From Allofournierella_A excrementavium (GTDB lineage Bacteria; Bacillota; Clostridia; Oscillospirales; Ruminococcaceae), in NCBI GenBank assembly GCA_019120375.1, contig DWVE01000039.1, positions 1 to 64,000 on the forward strand: a stretch of DNA of 64,000 bases, written 5' to 3'. Positions 32,275-43,023 of the stretch are shown here, in pieces. The position numbers and the translations under genes are program-made. The notes under the pieces are model-generated. The model saw only the letters and a program-made list of their open reading frames with translations. It did not search any database and was not told the DNA's origin. How positions within the stretch are numbered: position 1 is the first letter of the stretch; every line of letters starts with the position of its first letter.

Positions 32275-34944
32275 TTAAGCCTGCAGGATGCCCGCAACGA
32301 TGCCGGGCACGGCGTTCAGGGCTTCGTCGATCTTGGTGGCGTCCTTCAAACCGGCCATGGCCATGTCCGGCTTGCCGCCGCCGTTGCCGCCGGCAATGGC
32401 GGCGATCTGTTTGACCAGAACGCCCGCCTTGAGGCCGGCGTCCTGCGCGCCCTTGCCGCAGCAGACCACCAGCGACAGTTTGCCGTCGGCGCTGCCCACC
32501 AGCGCGCTGACCACGTTGGGAGCCTTGTCGCGGATCTTCTCGCACATGCCGCGCAGCGCCTCGGGGGCGGTGCCGGAAAGGTAGGCGGTGACGATGTGGA
32601 TGCCGTTGACCTCGGCGGCGTTCTCAAACAGGCCGTCGATCTTGCTGGCGGCCACTTCGGCCTTGACCTGCTCCAGTTCTTTGGTCAGGCTCTTGACCTC
32701 GGCGGCCATGCCCTCGGCGCGCAGGGGCAGGTCCTTCAGGTTGTTCACCTTCAGGCTGCCGGCCACCTTGTGCAGCATCTCGGTGCGCTCGTCCAGCAGG
32801 CGCAGCACTCCGAAGCCGGTGGTGCCCTCGATGCGGCGCACGCCGGCGGCCACGCTGGACTCGCTGAGGATCTTGAAGCAGCCCAGCTGAGCAGTGTTGC
32901 TCACGTGGGTGCCGCCGCAGAACTCGGTGGACCAGCCGTTGATGTCCACCACGCGCACGATCTCGCCGTACTTCTCGCCGAACAGGGCCATGGCGCCCAT
33001 CTTCTTGGCCTCGGCCAGGGGCATGTTCTGCACGGTGACGTCCAGCGCCTCAAAGATCTTCTGGTTGACGATGTGCTCCACCAGCGCCAGCTCCTCGGGA
33101 GTCACCGCGCTGAAATGGGTGAAGTCGAAGCGCACCCGCTCGTCGTCCTCATAGGAACCGGCCTGATGCACGTGGCTGCCCAGCACCTCGCGCAGCGCCT
33201 TCTGCAACAGATGGGCGCTGGTGTGGTTGCGGGCGATGGCGCGCCGGCGGCCCTTGGACACGCTGGCGGTGGCAGTCTCGCCCACGATGGCGGTGCCCTC
33301 GGTCAGGGTGCAGGTGTGGACGAAGTAGCCCTTCGGGGTCTTCTTGACAGCCTTGACCTCCAGGCGCGCGCCGGAGGCGGTGACGATGGTGCCGGTGTCC
33401 GCCACCTGACCGCCGCTCTCGGCATAGAAGGGGGTGCGGTCCAGAACCACCAGCACGCCTTCCTTGGCGCCGTCGTCGGTGGAAACAGCCTCCAGCAGCT
33501 CCTCGCCGTCGGAGAGGGCCAACACGGTGCCCTTGTCCTCCAGCACGTCATAGCCGGTGAACACGGTGGGCTCGGCGTTCAGCTCGCCGAACAGGTCGGC
33601 GCTCCAGCCGGAAATGTCGCGGGAGAGGCGGTCCTGACGGGCCTTCTCCTTCTGCTTTTTCATCTCTACCTGGAAGTTCTCCTCGTCCACGGTGATGCCC
33701 GCCTCGGCGGCGATCTCACGGGTGAGGTCCAGGGGGAAGCCGAAGGTGTCGTTCAGCTTGAAGGCGTCGATGCCGGAGAGGATCTTCTCCTTGCCGGAAA
33801 GCGCCGCCTTGGTGATGTTGTCGATCAGGCCGTTCAGGATGTTCAGGCCCTGGTCGATGGTCTTGTAGAAGCGCTCTTCCTCGGTGCCGATGACCTTCTT
33901 GATGTAGTCGGCGTGCTCCTCCAGCTCGGGATAGCCGGCCTTGTTCTCATGGATGACGGTGTCCACCAGCTCGGTGAGGAAGGGGCGGTCGATGCCCAGC
34001 ATCCGGCCGTGGCGGGCGGCGCGGCGCAGCAGGCGGCGCAGCACGTAGCCGCGGCCCTCGTTGGAGGGCAGGATGCCGTCGCTGACCATGAAGGTGGTGG
34101 AGCGGATGTGGTCGGTGATGACGCGGATGGAGATGTCGGTCTTCTCGTCCTGGCCGTAGATGTGGCCGCTGATGCGCTCCACATGGTTCAGGATGGCGCG
34201 CACGGTGTCCACCTCGAAGAGGTTGCCCACGTTCTGCATCACGCAGGCCAGACGCTCCAGGCCCATGCCGGTGTCGATGTTGGGCTTCTCCAGCCGGGTG
34301 TAGGTGCCCTTGCCGTCGGAGTCGAACTGGCTGAACACCAGGTTCCAGACCTCCATGTAGCGGTCGCAATCGCAGCCCACCTTGCAGTCAGGCTTGCCGC
34401 AGCCGTGCTCGGGGCCGCGGTCGAAGTAAATTTCGCTGCAGGGGCCGCAGGGGCCGGAGCCGTGCTCCCAGAAGTTATCCTCCTTGCCGAAGCGGACCAT
34501 GTGGTCCTCGGGGATGCCCACCTGCTTGGTCCAGATGTCCCAGGCCTCGTCGTCGTCCTCATAGACAGAGATGTACAGCAGGTCGGCGGGGATCTCCAGC
34601 ACCCTGGTCAAAAATTCCCAGGCCCAGTTGATGGCCTCGGTCTTGAAGTAGTCCTGGAAGCTGAAATTGCCCAGCATCTCAAAGTAGGTGCCGTGGCGGG
34701 CGGTGATGCCCACGCGCTCGATGTCCGGGGTGCGGATGCACTTCTGGCAGGTGGTCACCCGGTGACGGGGTGGCTCCTCCTGGCCCAGGAACCATTTTTT
34801 CATGGGGGCCATGCCGCTGTTGATGAGCAGCAGGCTGTTGTCGTTCTTGGGCACCAGCGGGAAGCTGCCCAGCCGCAGGTGGCCCTTGCTCTCGAAGAAG
34901 GAGAGATATTTCTCTCGCAGTTCATTCAGACCGGTCCATTGCAT
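32275..34944 (-). CDS. alaS: Alanine-tRNA ligase
   Basis: 889 aa, full length. Class II catalytic core begins LNELREKYLSFFESKGH; motif 2 region GTYFEMLGNFSFQDYFK; editing domain with the zinc ligands HTSAHLL and CGGTH; C-terminal DHHA1 domain with GGGKPDMAMAG. Attaches alanine to tRNA-Ala and edits Ser/Gly mischarging. GAGGAG precedes the ATG. A T-box leader controls it. Confidence 0.98.
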   Translation of the reverse strand: MQWTGLNELREKYLSFFESKGHLRLGSFPLVPKNDNSLLLINSGMAPMKKWFLGQEEPPRHRVTTCQKCIRTPDIERVGITARHGTYFEMLGNFSFQDYFKTEAINWAWEFLTRVLEIPADLLYISVYEDDDEAWDIWTKQVGIPEDHMVRFGKEDNFWEHGSGPCGPCSEIYFDRGPEHGCGKPDCKVGCDCDRYMEVWNLVFSQFDSDGKGTYTRLEKPNIDTGMGLERLACVMQNVGNLFEVDTVRAILNHVERISGHIYGQDEKTDISIRVITDHIRSTTFMVSDGILPSNEGRGYVLRRLLRRAARHGRMLGIDRPFLTELVDTVIHENKAGYPELEEHADYIKKVIGTEEERFYKTIDQGLNILNGLIDNITKAALSGKEKILSGIDAFKLNDTFGFPLDLTREIAAEAGITVDEENFQVEMKKQKEKARQDRLSRDISGWSADLFGELNAEPTVFTGYDVLEDKGTVLALSDGEELLEAVSTDDGAKEGVLVVLDRTPFYAESGGQVADTGTIVTASGARLEVKAVKKTPKGYFVHTCTLTEGTAIVGETATASVSKGRRRAIARNHTSAHLLQKALREVLGSHVHQAGSYEDDERVRFDFTHFSAVTPEELALVEHIVNQKIFEALDVTVQNMPLAEAKKMGAMALFGEKYGEIVRVVDINGWSTEFCGGTHVSNTAQLGCFKILSESSVAAGVRRIEGTTGFGVLRLLDERTEMLHKVAGSLKVNNLKDLPLRAEGMAAEVKSLTKELEQVKAEVAASKIDGLFENAAEVNGIHIVTAYLSGTAPEALRGMCEKIRDKAPNVVSALVGSADGKLSLVVCCGKGAQDAGLKAGVLVKQIAAIAGGNGGGKPDMAMAGLKDATKIDEALNAVPGIVAGILQA

Positions 34945-34988
34945 CGTTCAAATCTCCTCTTGTTTGATGGATTTAGGCGGCACGGCCC

Positions 34989-35235
34989 AAAAAAACAGCC
35001 TTCGTCCCCCTTTGCAGGGACGAAGGCTGAAAACGCTCCGTGGTACCACCCAGATTGCGGCCCGAAAGGACCGCCGCTTTTGCGCCCGTTAACGCCGTGC
35101 CTACGCCCGGTTCATCACCGGGGGCTCAAGGGTGGCTGCAGCGCGCTTTTGGCAGAGACCTTTCACCAGCCGGTCCCCTCTCTGCATGCCCCGCACGCTG
35201 TTGGCCCTATCACAGCCATTTTATTATTTTTTACG
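34989..35235 (-). promoter_or_regulatory. T-box riboswitch of alaS
   Basis: The minus-strand RNA carries the conserved T-box TGGGTGGTACCACGG (35038-35052), followed by a terminator with a 13-bp stem (34996-35008 with 35017-35029) and seven U. Upstream is a long stem I region (about 35100-35220) with a GGTGAAAGG distal segment. The gene it controls implies alanine specificity; I could not fix the specifier codon unambiguously, but GCU or GCG near 35132-35145 are candidates. Uncharged tRNA-Ala would stabilise the antiterminator. Confidence 0.95.
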
Positions 35236-35240
35236 TTGCA

Positions 35241-35269
35241 ATTATACCGCCCTCAAGCGCCGTTGTCAA
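35241..35269 (-). promoter_or_regulatory. alaS promoter
   Basis: TTGACA (35264-35269), 17-nt spacer, TATAAT (35241-35246): a perfect consensus. It lies over the last codons and stop of the preceding penicillin-binding protein gene. Confidence 0.9.
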
Positions 35270-36926
35270 CACTGTTTTCGGCCTGGGAAGCCGCCTCGTC
35301 AGCGGTTTTGAGCCCGGTGTAGCCGCCCGGGTCCAGCCAGTAAAGCGCCTCGCAAACCTGAGCGAATATCTCCCCGCAGCTCACGGCAGGCTCGGGGGTG
35401 CCGTCCTGCATGACCACGATGGTGTACTGGGGGGCCTCCGCGGGCCAGAAGCCGGCGAACCAATAATTCATCAGCTCCTCCCCCGCCTCGTTGTAGGTGC
35501 CGGTCTGGGCGGTGCCCGTTTTGCCCGCCGCGCTGCCATGGAGCGGCTGGGCGTCTTTGCCCAGGCCCCGCTCCACCACGCTGGCCAGCATTTCCTGCAG
35601 AAGGACGGCATTTTCTTCCGACATCACCCGCCGGCTCTCGGGTGCGTAGAGGGACTGGACCGTTTCGCCGCTGTCCTCGTCGATCACCGCCTCCAGAAAG
35701 CTGGGAGTGCGCCAGACGCCCTTTGCCGCGATGGCGTTGAAGGCGCCCGCCACCTGCACCGGCGCGGCCAGCAATTTGCCCTGGCCGAAGCTGACGCTGG
35801 CCAGCTGGCCCAGGTCCTGCAGGCGCTGGGCGTTTGGCAGATTTCCCGCGGCGCTTTGCAGGCCGCCCGCCAGATACACAGCGTCCCCGAAGCCGAAGTC
35901 CTCCGCGGCCTGGCTCACCGCTTCGCCGCCCAGCTTGAGGCCCAGCTCGATGAAAAAGCAGTTGCAGCTTTTTTCCAAAGCGCTGGTCAGGTTCATCTGC
36001 CCGTGGGCGCGGCTGAGGGCGCAGCGGTAGACGTGCCCGTTCAGGTCTACCGAGCCTTCACAGTCATAGGTGTACCAGTCCCAGGTCTTTTCCAGTGCGG
36101 CGGCCGCCAGCACCGGCTTGAACACCGAGCCCACGTTGTATTGGCAGAGCACCCGGTTGAGCAGCGACGTGTCCTGGGCTTCGATGCTCTTCTCCACGGC
36201 GCGGGGGTCGAACTCCGGCAGGCTGACGCTGGCCCGCACCCGGGCGGAGTCCACCTCCAGCACCAGCACGCATCCCTGGGTCATGTTTTTCTGGGCCACC
36301 CCTTCGCAGGCGCGCTGGATGGTCTCGTCCAGGGTGAGCATCACCCCCGTAGACCGGCCCTGTTGGGTGATGAGCTGCGGCTCACTGCCACCCACAAGGT
36401 CTCCCTGGGCGGTGGTGACGCACTGGACGCTTTCCAGGGTGCGCTGGCTGCCCAGCACCTCTTCAAAGGCGAGTTCCAGTCCGCTGACCCCTTCCCCCTC
36501 GCCGTTCACATACCCCACCAGATGGGGCGCCACGGCCACCGGGAAATAGCGGCTGGGCACCGCGTAGGTGTAGATGCCCAGGGGGGAAAGGTCCTGGTCC
36601 ACCTGCACCAGAAAGGGTTCGTGGGAATTGCGCCGGCTGTAAAGCAGCGACTGCTGGGCATAGGGCACGTGGTCAAACAGCTGGGCATAGCTGCTCTCGC
36701 CGGGGATGGACAGGGCGTAATACTCCACCCCGTAGGCCGTGAGATTGCGGCCCTTGCAGTCGTAGAGGTCGCCCCGGGAGTAGTCCAGCGGCAGGGTGGT
36801 GACCGTCTGGGCCTGGGCTGTGTCGGCAAAATCCTGATTGCGGGCCAGCAGGAACAGCCGGCCCATCACCACAGCGAAGGCGGTGAGAAACGCCCCGAAC
36901 AGGGCAACGATGCGCCGTGTCGTCAA
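35253..36926 (-). CDS. Class B penicillin-binding protein
   Basis: 557 aa transpeptidase. One N-terminal membrane anchor (residues about 5-25), a dimerisation-type domain, and the transpeptidase domain with SVFK (active serine about 267), SCN (about 320) and KTGT (about 469). SFGQGKLLAAPVQVAGAFNAI is typical of FtsI/PBP2-like enzymes. It cross-links peptidoglycan outside the membrane; whether it serves division, elongation or the spore cortex is not clear. TTG at 36926, 9 nt after AGGAGG, is preferred over another TTG 75 nt upstream. It is smaller than the usual ~700-aa SpoVD/PBP2B and lacks PASTA domains. Confidence 0.88.
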   Translation of the reverse strand: MTTRRIVALFGAFLTAFAVVMGRLFLLARNQDFADTAQAQTVTTLPLDYSRGDLYDCKGRNLTAYGVEYYALSIPGESSYAQLFDHVPYAQQSLLYSRRNSHEPFLVQVDQDLSPLGIYTYAVPSRYFPVAVAPHLVGYVNGEGEGVSGLELAFEEVLGSQRTLESVQCVTTAQGDLVGGSEPQLITQQGRSTGVMLTLDETIQRACEGVAQKNMTQGCVLVLEVDSARVRASVSLPEFDPRAVEKSIEAQDTSLLNRVLCQYNVGSVFKPVLAAAALEKTWDWYTYDCEGSVDLNGHVYRCALSRAHGQMNLTSALEKSCNCFFIELGLKLGGEAVSQAAEDFGFGDAVYLAGGLQSAAGNLPNAQRLQDLGQLASVSFGQGKLLAAPVQVAGAFNAIAAKGVWRTPSFLEAVIDEDSGETVQSLYAPESRRVMSEENAVLLQEMLASVVERGLGKDAQPLHGSAAGKTGTAQTGTYNEAGEELMNYWFAGFWPAEAPQYTIVVMQDGTPEPAVSCGEIFAQVCEALYWLDPGGYTGLKTADEAASQAENSVDNGA

Positions 36927-37029
36927 AAAGCAGCGCCTCCTTTGCGTCCAGCCGCCGCAGTGTGCGGCGTGCCATTGAAAGCAGTATGGGCCCGGATGCA
37001 AAAGCTCAAACAGCGCGCTTGTGCAACAG

Positions 37030-37068
37030 AAAAACCCGGGTCCGCCTGGAATTCCAGGCGGGCCCGGG
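37030..37068 (-). terminator. Terminator of groESL
   Basis: A stem of about 15 bp (CCCGGGTCCGCCTGG with near-complement, one G-U) followed by TTTTT on the minus strand. Confidence 0.9.
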
Positions 37069-37096
37069 TAATGCTTGCTGATTTGGGGAGCGGTGC

Positions 37097-38728
<1,632 letters not shown>

Positions 38729-38767
38729 AATGCTCTATCTCCTTTTTATCTGGTTTCAAAAGAAAGC

Positions 38768-39055
38768 TTATTCTTCGACGATGGCAAGAATATCGCTCTG
38801 ACGCACGATGGTGCATTCCTCGCCGTCCACCTTGACTTCGGTGCCGGAGTACTTGCTGGTGAGGACCTTGTCGCCCACCTTGACGAGCATCTCCACTTCC
38901 TTGCCGTCCACCATGCCGCCGGGGCCGACAGCCAGCACAACGGCGACCTGGGGCTTCTCTTTGGCGGAGCCCGCCAGAATGATGCCGCTCTTGGTGGTTT
39001 CTTCGGCTTCCACGGTCTTGATCACAACGCGGTCAGCCAAGGGTTTGATCTGCAT
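38768..39055 (-). CDS. groS: Co-chaperonin GroES
   Basis: 95 aa, standard. Begins MQIKPLADRVVIKTVEAEE with the mobile loop TTKSGIILAGSAKEKP. Caps GroEL. GGAGG precedes the ATG; upstream CIRCE element and promoter. Confidence 0.99.
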   Translation of the reverse strand: MQIKPLADRVVIKTVEAEETTKSGIILAGSAKEKPQVAVVLAVGPGGMVDGKEVEMLVKVGDKVLTSKYSGTEVKVDGEECTIVRQSDILAIVEE

Positions 39056-39106
39056 AAGAATGCCTCCTGTTCGAACTATAAAATAAATTGCATTGTCGCG
39101 ATTTGT

Positions 39107-39133
39107 TTAGCACTCTTTGCTCCCGAGTGCTAA
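39107..39133. promoter_or_regulatory. CIRCE element (HrcA operator)
   Basis: TTAGCACTC-N9-GAGTGCTAA, a perfect copy of the consensus, between the promoter and groS. HrcA represses the operon outside heat shock. Confidence 0.97.
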
Positions 39134-39138
39134 TATAT

Positions 39139-39167
39139 ATTTTATCCACTTGCCTTCCAAAAATCAA
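39139..39167 (-). promoter_or_regulatory. groESL promoter
   Basis: TTGATT (39162-39167), 17-nt spacer, TAAAAT (39139-39144), directly upstream of CIRCE. Confidence 0.75.
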
Positions 39168-39239
39168 GAGGGTAAATTAAAAAATTTTTGTGAACAGTTT
39201 CCCATAGCTTCTCCCCCGCCGCGGCGCGGTGTTTCAGGG

Positions 39240-39276
39240 CAAAAAGCAGAACCGCCCCCGTATTGGGAGCGGCCCT
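39240..39276 (-). terminator. Terminator of the lipid-kinase gene
   Basis: A GCCGCTCCC/GGGGGCGG stem is followed by TTCTGCTTTTTG on the minus strand. A second perfect hairpin (CGCCCGG/CCGGGCG) lies just before it at 39281-39300. Confidence 0.65.
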
Positions 39277-39307
39277 GTGCGCCCGGCGCCAGACCGGGCG
39301 GAACGTG

Positions 39308-40231
39308 TCAGTTTTTGGCAGGCAGAAGGATGCGAGCGTCAAGGGGGCAGACATGGGCCGACAGACCCATGCGCTCTTCACATTCGCCGTCCTCGGTGAC
39401 GACGATGGGCCGCCCGTCCAGCACTTCCACCTCCACCCGGCGCACCCGGCGGAACAGCGCTATGTTCTGGTAGGGCGGCGTGACCTGTCCGTTTTGGATA
39501 TGCGCCCCTTTTTTGTAGCCGCCAATGACCCGCGCAACGGCGACGCGGCCTATTTTCCGAATGAGAACAAGATCCAGCAGGCCGTCCTGCATATCCGCCT
39601 CAGGCGCGGCCACATAGCCGCCGCCGTAGGCCCTGCCGTTGCAGATGGCCAGCATCAGGAATTCGCCGGTGATGACCTCGTCGTCCGCCTGCACCCGCAG
39701 GTGGTGGCCCAACGGGCCGCAGATGGACTGCACAATGGAGAGGTTGTAGGCCATCGTGCCGCCGCAGAAGGGCAGCCGGCGGAACTTGGGGATGCCGTAG
39801 GCCACCTGGGCGTCCAGCCCGGCGGAACAGATGGTGGTGGCGATGCCCTTTTCAGTCTGTATCAGGTCGATGTTCACGGCGGGGCCGCGCATCATGCGCT
39901 CAAGGTCGAGGAACGGCTCTCTGCCGCCGAAGTTGCGCACAAAATCGTTGCCGCTGCCGCAGGGGATGCAGCCCACCGCCGCGTTGGCGCGGCCCCGGAC
40001 GCCCCGAAGCACTTCGTTGAAGGTGCCGTCGCCTCCGCAGGCGTACAGCCGCACCTCCTCCCCCGCTTCGGCCTGTTCGGCGGCAATCTCCACCGCATGG
40101 CCGGGGTATTCGGTGAGCAGTATCTCATAGTCCGCGCCAAGCTTTTTTGCCGCGTCGATGATCTGCGGCACCAGCGTTCCGCTGGCGTCCGCCTTGCCGG
40201 AAACGGGGTTGACGATGAACACATGCCGCAT
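39308..40231 (-). CDS. Diacylglycerol/lipid kinase family protein
   Basis: 307 aa DAGK-catalytic family. N-terminal FIVNPVSGKADA, nucleotide motif ACGGDGTFNEV, and CGSGNDFVRNFG; the C-terminal half includes GGGYVAAPEADMQDGLLDLV. Members phosphorylate diacylglycerol (DgkB) or undecaprenol-like or sphingoid lipids using ATP; the substrate is not fixed. Probably recycles lipids at the membrane face. 36 nt downstream of pepP, so likely cotranscribed. Confidence 0.9.
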   Translation of the reverse strand: MRHVFIVNPVSGKADASGTLVPQIIDAAKKLGADYEILLTEYPGHAVEIAAEQAEAGEEVRLYACGGDGTFNEVLRGVRGRANAAVGCIPCGSGNDFVRNFGGREPFLDLERMMRGPAVNIDLIQTEKGIATTICSAGLDAQVAYGIPKFRRLPFCGGTMAYNLSIVQSICGPLGHHLRVQADDEVITGEFLMLAICNGRAYGGGYVAAPEADMQDGLLDLVLIRKIGRVAVARVIGGYKKGAHIQNGQVTPPYQNIALFRRVRRVEVEVLDGRPIVVTEDGECEERMGLSAHVCPLDARILLPAKN

Positions 40232-40267
40232 TTTCAGCGCCCCTTATCTCACAGTATTTTCGGCCCG

Positions 40268-41533
40268 TCAGGGCATGGCGCAGGCTTTGCCGTTCGCCTG
40301 CATAAAGGCTTCTATCTCCTCCACCGTTTTGGGGATGGAGGCCGTCAGCACCTCGCAGCCGTCACGGGTCACAAGAAGGGTGTCCTCAATGCGTATCCCC
40401 AGCTGCAGTTCGTCAAAGTAAAGCCCCGGCTCCAGAGTGAACATCATGTTCTCCTCCAGGGGCGCGTCGTCATTGCCCACATCGTGGGTGTAAAGGCCGA
40501 TGTAGTGCCCGGAGCCGTGGAAATAGTATTTGGAAATCTCCTCCGGGCGTTCTATCATGCCAAGGCGCATCAGCTCCCGGGCCATCACGTCCTTGCTGAT
40601 GCCGGCAAGCTCGTTCTTCGGCTGGCCGGGGCGGGCGGCGGCAATGGCGGCCTCCAGGCCCTTGAGCACCACGTTGTACAGCGCCTTCTGCTGTTCGTTG
40701 AACCTGCCGTTCACAGGGTAGGTGCGGCTCACGTCCGCCGCGTAATAGCCGCACTCCGCGCCCAGGTCGAACAAGATCATCTCGCCGTCCTGCATCTGGC
40801 GGTCGTTGGCAGTGTAGTGCATCACACAGGCATTGGCGCCGCTGGCCGCGATGGTGGCAAAGGCATGGCCGGCGTTGGCCTTTTTGAGCACGAAGTCAAA
40901 ATACGCCTGCGCCTCGTACTCATACATGCCCGGCCGCAGGTGGGCCAGCATGCACTTTACGCCTTCGGCGGTCACATCGCAGGCCCTGCGATGGAACGCG
41001 ATCTCCTCATCGGTCTTGACCTGCCGGATGAGTGCCAGGTCATTGAAGGTGTTGCGGATGGGGATGTCCGGGTATTTCATGCGTATCTCCGCCGCGAACT
41101 TCTGCGCCCGGGTCAGGTGGTCCTCACCGCTCCAGTTGGCCATGTCCACATAGACGCATTTGATGCTTCCCGGCCAGCCGAAGAGCGTCACCTCGTCGCG
41201 GAAGCAGTCCAGATACTCCACGCGCTCGATGCCTGTCTTGGCCTGCACGCTCTCTTTTGTGCTGAACACGCCCAGCCAGCGCTTCATGCGCTCGTCCGTG
41301 CGCCGGATGTACAGCACTTCCTGCACCCGGCCGCCGCGCTTGGTCATTTTCAGCACCGCTTTCGGCTCGTCGAACCCGGTAAGATAATAAAAGTTCGCGT
41401 ACGGGGTGAAGGGGTGGAATTCATCCCCTTTGTCCGGCAGCTCGTTTTCGGCAAAGACAAAGGCGACGGAATCATCTTCCATCAATTCGGCATACAGCCT
41501 GCGGCGGGATGCGTGGAACTCCTTGCTGACCAT
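40268..41533 (-). CDS. pepP: Xaa-Pro aminopeptidase (aminopeptidase P)
   Basis: 421 aa M24 metallopeptidase. N-terminal creatinase-like domain, then the pita-bread domain with the five metal ligands: Asp in LFDLGAECG, Asp in YYAADVSRTYPV, His in GSGHYIGLYTHDVG, Glu in FTLEPGLYF and Glu in GIRIEDTLLV. Removes N-terminal residues preceding proline. GGGAGG precedes the ATG. Confidence 0.96.
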   Translation of the reverse strand: MVSKEFHASRRRLYAELMEDDSVAFVFAENELPDKGDEFHPFTPYANFYYLTGFDEPKAVLKMTKRGGRVQEVLYIRRTDERMKRWLGVFSTKESVQAKTGIERVEYLDCFRDEVTLFGWPGSIKCVYVDMANWSGEDHLTRAQKFAAEIRMKYPDIPIRNTFNDLALIRQVKTDEEIAFHRRACDVTAEGVKCMLAHLRPGMYEYEAQAYFDFVLKKANAGHAFATIAASGANACVMHYTANDRQMQDGEMILFDLGAECGYYAADVSRTYPVNGRFNEQQKALYNVVLKGLEAAIAAARPGQPKNELAGISKDVMARELMRLGMIERPEEISKYYFHGSGHYIGLYTHDVGNDDAPLEENMMFTLEPGLYFDELQLGIRIEDTLLVTRDGCEVLTASIPKTVEEIEAFMQANGKACAMP

Positions 41534-41598
41534 GCGGTTTTCCTCCCTTGCGGTCTTTATGGGCTTATTTTACCATAGATGCCCGCGCATTCCAACAC

Positions 41599-41641
41599 AA
41601 AAACGGCCCCGCCCCTTCCCTTTGCGGGAGAGGCAGGGCCT
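41599..41641 (-). terminator. Terminator of the histidine kinase gene
   Basis: Extended imperfect stem with GGCCC arms followed by GTTTTTGTG on the minus strand. Confidence 0.75.
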
Positions 41642-41646
41642 GTGTT

Positions 41647-43023
41647 TCAGCCGAGAGGCAGGAGAAGTTCCGCCCTGCCGCCGCGGCCGGTGTTGGAAAG
41701 GCGCAGTTCCCCGCCGCAGCTGCGGGCGACCCGGGCGGCGAAATAAAGGCCAAGCCCCAGGTGGCCGCTTTGGGGGCGGCTGGCATCGCTGGTGAAAAAG
41801 GGCTGGTCGCCCTTGGCCAGCGCCTCGGTGGAAAAACCGGGGCCGGAATCCTCCACCGCGACGGAAAGGCACCCGTCGGCGGCATGGAGGGTCAGGGATA
41901 TTTCGCCTCCGCGGGGCGTGTAGCGCACCGCGTTGTCCAGCAGGTTGCCCACCGCCCGGTCAAGGCTGACGCGGTGCACTGTCACGCTGCCCGCAGGCAC
42001 ATCTCCGCATCGAAAGGCGATATGCTTTGCGGCGCAAAGGCCACGGCCGGCGCTCTGCCAACCCTCTGCCAGCCGCCGTATCTCCACCGTTTCATTCGCT
42101 CCTTCGCCCTCCGGCCCGGTGGCGGTCATCGTTCGCAGCTGCGCCACGTAGTCTTCCAGCCGCTGCGAACCCCGGAGGATGGCCTCAACATTCTGCCGCT
42201 GGGCGGCGGTGAGCGCATCCTCCGCCAGAAGTTCCGCATTGCCGCTGACGATGCTGAGGGGTGTTTTCAGGTCATGGGTCAGGGCGGCCAGTTCCAGGCT
42301 GCGCTGCTGTTCCATCGCCCACTGCTCTTTCAGCGATTCGGCAAGGCTGGCACGCAGAGTCTCCATCGCCTGCAGGGTCTCGTCGAACTCCCGCACGCGG
42401 GCGTGGGCGGCGAAGGGCAGGTCCAGCCGCCGGTCGGTGATGGTGCGGGCCGCATCGGTGAGCAAGGCGGCATCCCGCCGAAGAAGGCCCGCGAAATGGC
42501 TGGTGGCCGCCGCCCCCGCGATGAGCCAGGCCGCCACCAGGAGCAGGGAGGCGCAGGTCTGGAACTCCGGCATGCGCCGCTGGAGGCCCGCCGTGCCGTA
42601 GGGCATGGAGTAGTCATATTGGAGAACGCAGTCGGTCCCGTCGGGCAGGCGCGCCACCTTGTGATACTGGGCATAAAAAACGCCTTTGGGCGAAAGGTCG
42701 CCCGTCAGGGCCTGCCGGGCGTATTCCAGGCGGCGCTCGCTCATCGGCCCGGAGCACAGCAGTTCCCCGCTTTCGTCAAAAACGGCCCAGCGGTAATAAT
42801 ACGGAAGCTGCTCCGGGGCAAGGGAACCGTTTTCCAGCGCAGGCACGACCACTTCCAGGCCGTTTGCGGCGGTGGAGGCCGGGTAGACAAAGCCACAGCG
42901 CATGAGCCAGGTCAACGCCCCCCACCAAAGAACGGCAAGAAGGACCATCACCGTGCCGGTGGTGAGCAGATACCGCCAGAAAAGGACCGCAAGGCCGGGG
43001 CGGCACTTCATTCGCTTTTCCAT
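41647..43023 (-). CDS. Sensor histidine kinase
   Basis: About 458 aa. Membrane segment (residues about 13-40), an extracytoplasmic loop of about 120 residues, second membrane segment, HAMP-like linker, HisKA with ALTHDLKTPLSIVSGNAELL (phospho-accepting histidine), and HATPase with NLLDNAVRYTPRGG and HLGLGLYFAARV. Partner of the response regulator upstream. The start could be ATG 43023 (GGGGAG 10 nt ahead) or ATG 43011 in an ATGA overlap with the regulator's stop; I prefer the first for its better ribosome site. Stimulus unknown. Confidence 0.92.
   Translation of the reverse strand: MEKRMKCRPGLAVLFWRYLLTTGTVMVLLAVLWWGALTWLMRCGFVYPASTAANGLEVVVPALENGSLAPEQLPYYYRWAVFDESGELLCSGPMSERRLEYARQALTGDLSPKGVFYAQYHKVARLPDGTDCVLQYDYSMPYGTAGLQRRMPEFQTCASLLLVAAWLIAGAAATSHFAGLLRRDAALLTDAARTITDRRLDLPFAAHARVREFDETLQAMETLRASLAESLKEQWAMEQQRSLELAALTHDLKTPLSIVSGNAELLAEDALTAAQRQNVEAILRGSQRLEDYVAQLRTMTATGPEGEGANETVEIRRLAEGWQSAGRGLCAAKHIAFRCGDVPAGSVTVHRVSLDRAVGNLLDNAVRYTPRGGEISLTLHAADGCLSVAVEDSGPGFSTEALAKGDQPFFTSDASRPQSGHLGLGLYFAARVARSCGGELRLSNTGRGGRAELLLPLG

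Noticed and set aside
31858..35322. 1154-codon plus-strand frame
   Set aside because: Antisense of the HIT gene and alaS, with the same low-complexity composition.
39281..39300. Small perfect hairpin before the lipid-kinase terminator
   Set aside because: Considered as an operator; more simply part of the tandem 3' structure.
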